DNA from: Treponema sp.
GTDB lineage: Bacteria > Spirochaetota > Spirochaetia > Treponematales > Breznakiellaceae
Direction of reading: 5' to 3'
DNA: 17,103 nucleotides
Assembly (NCBI GenBank): GCA_009786675.1
Contig: WQRP01000018.1
Span: 1-17,103 of the forward strand
The notes below the pieces were generated by a model, which was given only the letters and a program-made list of their open reading frames with translations, ran no database searches and was not told the origin of the DNA. Shown one piece after another: positions 14,282-17,103 of the stretch (position 1 is its first letter; every line of letters begins with the position of its first letter). Both the position numbers and the translations under genes were made by a program.

Positions 14282-14724
14282 GAGGCTTTGTCCCCGCGCT
14301 CAAGGACAGGGCGATTCTCGCGGGCTGGATTGTCGGGCTGGTGCTCGTCGCCTCGCTGGCCTGGTCGCTTACCTTTGGCTTCCGGCTTAACGTCCTTATG
14401 CGCGCTGCCAACAGGGCGCTGGTCGCCGTGGAGGACACCAGGCGGCTTTCCGAGCCCCTGCCGCGCGCCTTTCAGACGCGGGAGTTTTTGGGCGGTTGGT
14501 ACACGGTCGCCGGATCCGATTCGCTTTTCCTGGTGTTCGCGATCATGCGGGACGGCATCCTGGTTCCCCACGGCGCGGAGGTCTCTGCCGAGGGGCGGGT
14601 CCTGGAGATGGTTCCCCTTGGCTACCACGCGCGGCAGGTCGCGGATCGTCTTCCCCGGGGACTGGTTGACGTTTACGCCCGGCGCATAGAGGCCGTCTTT
14701 GAGTCGGGGATGGGGGCTAGATGA
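14278..14724 (+). CDS. rnfG: Short RnfG-like subunit without FMN-binding domain end
   Basis: A 148-residue protein with one N-terminal membrane helix (about 12-34) and a periplasmic part. It occupies the RnfG position between rnfD and rnfE. Canonical RnfG/NqrC has about 190-210 residues and ends with an FMN-binding domain carrying S/T-G-A-T, where a Thr is flavinylated by ApbE. No such motif exists here; the only Thr residues are at 32, 54, 68 and 76. The segment LFLVFAIMRDGILVPHGAEVSAEGRVLEM resembles the first part of that domain, after which the rest is missing. The TTG start has a strong ribosome-binding site; the stop overlaps the rnfE start as ATGA. Assignment relies on position and architecture more than on sequence identity. 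Confidence 0.65.
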   Translation: MRGFVPALKDRAILAGWIVGLVLVASLAWSLTFGFRLNVLMRAANRALVAVEDTRRLSEPLPRAFQTREFLGGWYTVAGSDSLFLVFAIMRDGILVPHGAEVSAEGRVLEMVPLGYHARQVADRLPRGLVDVYARRIEAVFESGMGAR

Positions 14725-15356
14725 ACGGGTTTTTTAATGGGCGTGTTTTTCCTGGCGGGCTGTCGCCTTTCGCGTTTCTTTCCGGCGGCGCCCTTCTTGT
14801 CGTCGCCTCGGATCGCCTGGCCCACGCCCTGACGGTCCTTGTCGCGCTGGTATGGGTGTACTGCCTTTCCTCGCTGGCCGCCTTCGGCGGGGCCAGGTTC
14901 TTCCCCGCCCGGGGAAGGCCGGTGCTTTTCGCCTTTCTTGCCTCGTTCGCCGCCGCGATGTACCTGCTGCTCCTGTGGATCCTCTTTCCGCTTGGCGCCC
15001 TCCAGGTGTTTTTCGCCGTCTCGTTTATCCCGGTGCTCTGCGCCGGATCCGGGATTTGCCGAAGGCTCGAGGGCAAAGGCCTGGCCCAGGCGCTAAGCCT
15101 TTCCGTCGCCGAGGCCCTGGTCGCCGGGGCGCTGCTGGTCCTGGTCTCGCTGGTTCGTGAGCCCCTTGGTTTCCGCTCGCTTTCCCTGCCCGGGGGGGCG
15201 CAGGGCATCATGCTTTTCCATCCCTTCGGCGCGGAGTCCCCCCTTTACCTGCGCCTGCTTTCAGGTTCCGCCGGGGCGCTGCTCCTTCTTGGGTACCTTC
15301 TGGGGATTTACCGGCACTTTAGGGCGAAACGCCCGGACGGGGGGGACGGCCCATGA
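14721..15356 (+). CDS. rnfE: RnfE-like membrane subunit lacking the iron-sulfur cysteines
   Basis: A 211-residue membrane protein with about six helices. Its second half aligns well with RnfE: SFIPVL (101-106), SLVREPLG (143-150), MLFHPFGAESPLYLRLL (164-180) and GYLLGIYRHFRAKR at the end. RnfE and RnfA normally share a membrane [2Fe-2S] cluster held by one Cys of LGLCP and one of TNC in each subunit. Here LGLCPLL corresponds to LSGGALL (20-26), with Gly23 at the Cys position. TNC corresponds to AGS (108-110), with Ser110; Cys107 and Cys113 flank it but are not at the family position. The 4-nt ATGA overlaps on both sides show strict co-expression with rnfG and rnfA. Confidence 0.75.
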   Translation: MNGFFNGRVFPGGLSPFAFLSGGALLVVASDRLAHALTVLVALVWVYCLSSLAAFGGARFFPARGRPVLFAFLASFAAAMYLLLLWILFPLGALQVFFAVSFIPVLCAGSGICRRLEGKGLAQALSLSVAEALVAGALLVLVSLVREPLGFRSLSLPGGAQGIMLFHPFGAESPLYLRLLSGSAGALLLLGYLLGIYRHFRAKRPDGGDGP

Positions 15357-15922
15357 CGGCCTGGTTTTTGACGCTGGCCGTTTCCGCCGGCCTTTCCATG
15401 AACCTTGTCCTGCAGTTGGGCCTGGGAGTCCGGGAGCTTGCCGGGAAACCATCCCGGGGGGCGCCGCTTCGGCTTGGCGTTTTTTTCGTCTCCGCCCTGG
15501 TCCTGTGGCTGGTGTTCTCGTTCGCCCGCTCGGTCCTGCCCTTGGGGTTCCTGGAGTACGTCCTGGTTTTTCCCGTCGGCGTCGCGGTCGCCGCCGGGTG
15601 GGACTGTCTTTTCCGTCGCTACCTGCCCGGGAAAACCGGTTCCGGGGACGCGTTCGCCGATGGCGCGCCGATTGGCGCGACGCTTTTCGCCACGCTGGCC
15701 CTTGCGGGCGGTTTCATGGATGCCCTGGTGCTTTCCCTGGGATTCTCGCTGGGCGCGCTGCTTGCCGTCGTCATAGTCGATGAAATCAGAAGGAGGGCCG
15801 GTATGGAGGCCGTTCCCCGCTGGCTTAGGGGCGCTCCTCTTTCCATTGTCGCAATGGGCATTCTTTCGCTTGTTTTTTCGTTCGCCGCGGTGATGTTTTT
15901 CGAGGTTCTGGGGGGGGGATGA
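15353..15922 (+). CDS. rnfA: RnfA-like membrane subunit lacking the iron-sulfur cysteines
   Basis: A 189-residue membrane protein of the same length as RnfA (193 in E. coli). Homology is clearest at the C-terminus, VPRWLRGAPLSIVAMGILSLVFSF (154-177), against the RnfA VPxPFRGxxIxLITAGLMSLAF pattern, and at SMNLVLQLGLG (15-25), the NNFVLxxFLG helix. The cluster cysteine in LGLCPF is replaced by Arg27 (LGVREL). That in TNCAVLG is replaced by Phe112 (TLFATLA). The only Cys in the protein is Cys85, outside these motifs. Start and stop overlap neighbours by 4 nt. Inference: the protein keeps the fold but cannot ligate the usual [2Fe-2S] cluster. Confidence 0.78.
   Translation: MTAWFLTLAVSAGLSMNLVLQLGLGVRELAGKPSRGAPLRLGVFFVSALVLWLVFSFARSVLPLGFLEYVLVFPVGVAVAAGWDCLFRRYLPGKTGSGDAFADGAPIGATLFATLALAGGFMDALVLSLGFSLGALLAVVIVDEIRRRAGMEAVPRWLRGAPLSIVAMGILSLVFSFAAVMFFEVLGGG
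15910..15918 (+). repeat. Nine-G homopolymer at the rnfA-GH57 junction
   Basis: Nine G directly precede the GH57 ATG. They encode the final Gly residues of rnfA and form the only possible ribosome-binding site for GH57. Length change would alter the rnfA end and the spacing or frame of the ATGA overlap. A seven-G run (15339-15345) precedes the rnfA start similarly. Confidence 0.5.
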
Positions 15923-17103
15923 AAACGGCGAATCCAAAAATCAGTCTTGTGCTGGGCTCGCACGCCCACGTGTCCTACGGCGCGAGCCCGGCCGAGTTCG
16001 AGCGCGTCTACGCCGGCCTGCTGCGGCCCTTTCTTACCAGCCTTTACCGCTACCCGCGCATACAGGCGGTGTTCCATTATTCCGGGGTGCTCCTGCACTG
16101 GGTCGAGCGCACGCACCAGGAGCTTTTCATGCTGGTGGAGGACATGGTCGCCCGCAAGCAGGTCGAGATGCTTGGGGGCGGTTTTTACGAGCCGGTGCTT
16201 CCGATTATTCCCCCGCAGGACAAAATCGGGCAGATCGAGCTTTTGACCACGTATATCCGCAGGCAGTTCGGCAAGCGCCCGCAGGGCTGCTGGATACCGG
16301 AGTACGCCTGGGAGCAGGGCCTGGTAAGCTCGCTGGCGTCATGCGGGATGGGCTTCACGTTCCTTGACGAGCGCCAGTTCGCCCTTGCCGGCGCCTCCGC
16401 CGACGCCCCATGCATATGCGAGGACCAGGGAAAGCTTATAACGGTCTTTCCGGTCTCGCGCTCCCTGGAGGCGGCGCTCGCCGAAAGGAACGTTTCGGCC
16501 CTGCTCGAGGACTTTGCCCGGGCGAGGGCGGATCGCCCCCCCGGCGAGGCCGTTGTCACGATTTTTCCCGCCGGCGTCGTTTCGGACGGCGGATCGCCGG
16601 ATCGCGCGTGGGACAATTTTTTCGAGGAGCTTTCGCTGTGCGAGAGTTTCGTCGAGACGGTAAGCCCGGGCAAGCTGTTCAGGCGGCTGAGGGGCCTGCG
16701 GAAGGTTTACATCCCGGATTCGGCTGGGGACGGGGAATCGCAGCCCGCCCGCCGTTTCGTCATCGAGCGCCCGGAGGCGGGCAGGCTCTATTCGAAAATG
16801 GTCTTTACCCACATGCTGGTAAGCCATGTCCGGGGCGACAAGTCCCGCAGGGATTCCGCCTACGAGGAGCTTTGGAAGGCCCAGGGCAGCGCCCTTTTCT
16901 GCCGCGCCGGCAAGGGCGGCCTGCACGACGGCGCCCTGCGGAGCGCGGCCTACGGCGCCATGCTGGGGGCGGAGCGCATGACCAGGGAGCCGGGCAAGTT
17001 CGCGCCCTCGCTTCTGTGCTTCGATTTTGACATGGACGGCGAGACGGAATGGCTTTTCCACGAGGCGAAGCTGAACTGCTACGTAAGGCCGGGGGGGGGG
17101 GGG
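15919..17103 (+). CDS. Glycoside hydrolase family 57-like protein, acid/base motif missing (partial)
   Basis: An open frame that starts with ATG overlapping the rnfA stop and runs without a stop to the window edge, 395 codons visible. It resembles GH57 4-alpha-glucanotransferase/alpha-amylase proteins: LGGGFYEPVLP (85-95), DKIGQIELL, GCWIPEYAWE (123-132) with Glu128 at the nucleophile position, FTFLDERQF, YEELWKAQG and the DFDMDGETEWLFHEA segment of the next domain. The acid/base region, normally DDGEKFG, aligns with PAGVVSD (217-223). The first region HxHQP is HAHVS (15-19). AQCNDAYWHG is AQGSALFCRAG. Retaining hydrolysis is therefore unlikely; glycan binding without catalysis is possible. 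It is the last visible gene of the rnf-like operon. Confidence 0.82.
   Translation, partial: MKTANPKISLVLGSHAHVSYGASPAEFERVYAGLLRPFLTSLYRYPRIQAVFHYSGVLLHWVERTHQELFMLVEDMVARKQVEMLGGGFYEPVLPIIPPQDKIGQIELLTTYIRRQFGKRPQGCWIPEYAWEQGLVSSLASCGMGFTFLDERQFALAGASADAPCICEDQGKLITVFPVSRSLEAALAERNVSALLEDFARARADRPPGEAVVTIFPAGVVSDGGSPDRAWDNFFEELSLCESFVETVSPGKLFRRLRGLRKVYIPDSAGDGESQPARRFVIERPEAGRLYSKMVFTHMLVSHVRGDKSRRDSAYEELWKAQGSALFCRAGKGGLHDGALRSAAYGAMLGAERMTREPGKFAPSLLCFDFDMDGETEWLFHEAKLNCYVRPGGGG
17091..17103 (+). repeat. Thirteen-G run at the window end, inside the GH57 gene
   Basis: The last 13 bases are all G and extend the GH57 frame as Gly codons. GH57 proteins have a 'P..GG' turn at the matching place, so part of the run is expected. 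Its real length is unknown because the sequence stops here; it may be a contig end caused by the homopolymer. Confidence 0.55.

Noticed and set aside
11875..15922. Rnf genes as decaying pseudogenes
   Set aside because: All five frames are open, of near-normal length apart from rnfG, with coupled starts and conserved non-cofactor positions, which does not fit random decay.
1..17103. tRNA/rRNA genes, CRISPR arrays, insertion sequences or integrase genes
   Set aside because: No cloverleaf, rRNA-like stretch, spaced direct repeats, or transposase motifs were seen on either strand by eye.

Overview
The window reads as chromosomal DNA of a spirochaete, most likely a treponeme relative. The reasons are the gene set: a BspA/LrrA-type leucine-rich-repeat surface protein, a signal-peptide barrel-like outer-membrane protein, an MCE lipid-transport operon closed by a TPR lipoprotein, and a divergent-PAP2 gene next to an rnf-type cluster that ends in a glycoside hydrolase 57 gene. 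From memory, Treponema pallidum has a comparable neighbourhood. The DNA is clearly GC-rich, with long antisense shadow ORFs, except for a visibly less GC-rich stretch at about 5.04-7.38 kb. Genus-level identity is inference.

Layout. (1) 1-2453, plus strand: 3' end of a substrate-binding protein, then permease and ATPase of a TrpXYZ-type ABC importer. A PLP-dependent aminotransferase (2468-3670) follows 14 nt later. (2) 3678-5309, minus strand: hisS, convergent with the aminotransferase, preceded by a small unknown ORF. (3) 5394-7169, minus strand: a two-gene surface operon (LRR protein, then outer-membrane protein), ended by a long hairpin. (4) 7377-10775, plus strand: mlaE-mlaF-mlaD-like genes and a TPR lipoprotein. 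(5) 10825-11289: an FtsB/DivIC-like protein with an extra C-terminal membrane helix. (6) 11320-11808: a divergent PAP2 (DUF212) membrane protein. (7) 11875-17103 (window edge): rnfC-rnfD-rnfG-rnfE-rnfA plus a GH57 gene, every junction overlapping by 4-8 nt.

The main observation is in region 7. The five membrane-complex genes are recognisable Rnf homologues by alignment to remembered E. coli Rsx sequences. Nearly every residue that holds a redox cofactor is nevertheless replaced or missing. The iron-sulfur cysteines of RnfA and RnfE are gone, as are the flavinylation threonine motifs of RnfD and RnfG, the glycine-rich FMN/NADH loop and ECEP motif of RnfC, and the whole rnfB gene. Only the two [4Fe-4S] motifs of RnfC remain. 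The co-transcribed GH57 protein keeps its catalytic Glu but lacks the acid/base Asp motif. All frames are open and tightly coupled, so this looks like a maintained, repurposed Rnf-like complex rather than a decaying one.

A second pattern concerns gene starts. Six genes that begin transcription units (the small ORF, hisS, mlaE, divIC-like, DUF212, rnfC) lack a convincing Shine-Dalgarno and have a -10-like hexamer ending only 5-9 nt before the start codon. This suggests leaderless mRNAs. Internal operon genes and the surface genes have ordinary ribosome-binding sites.
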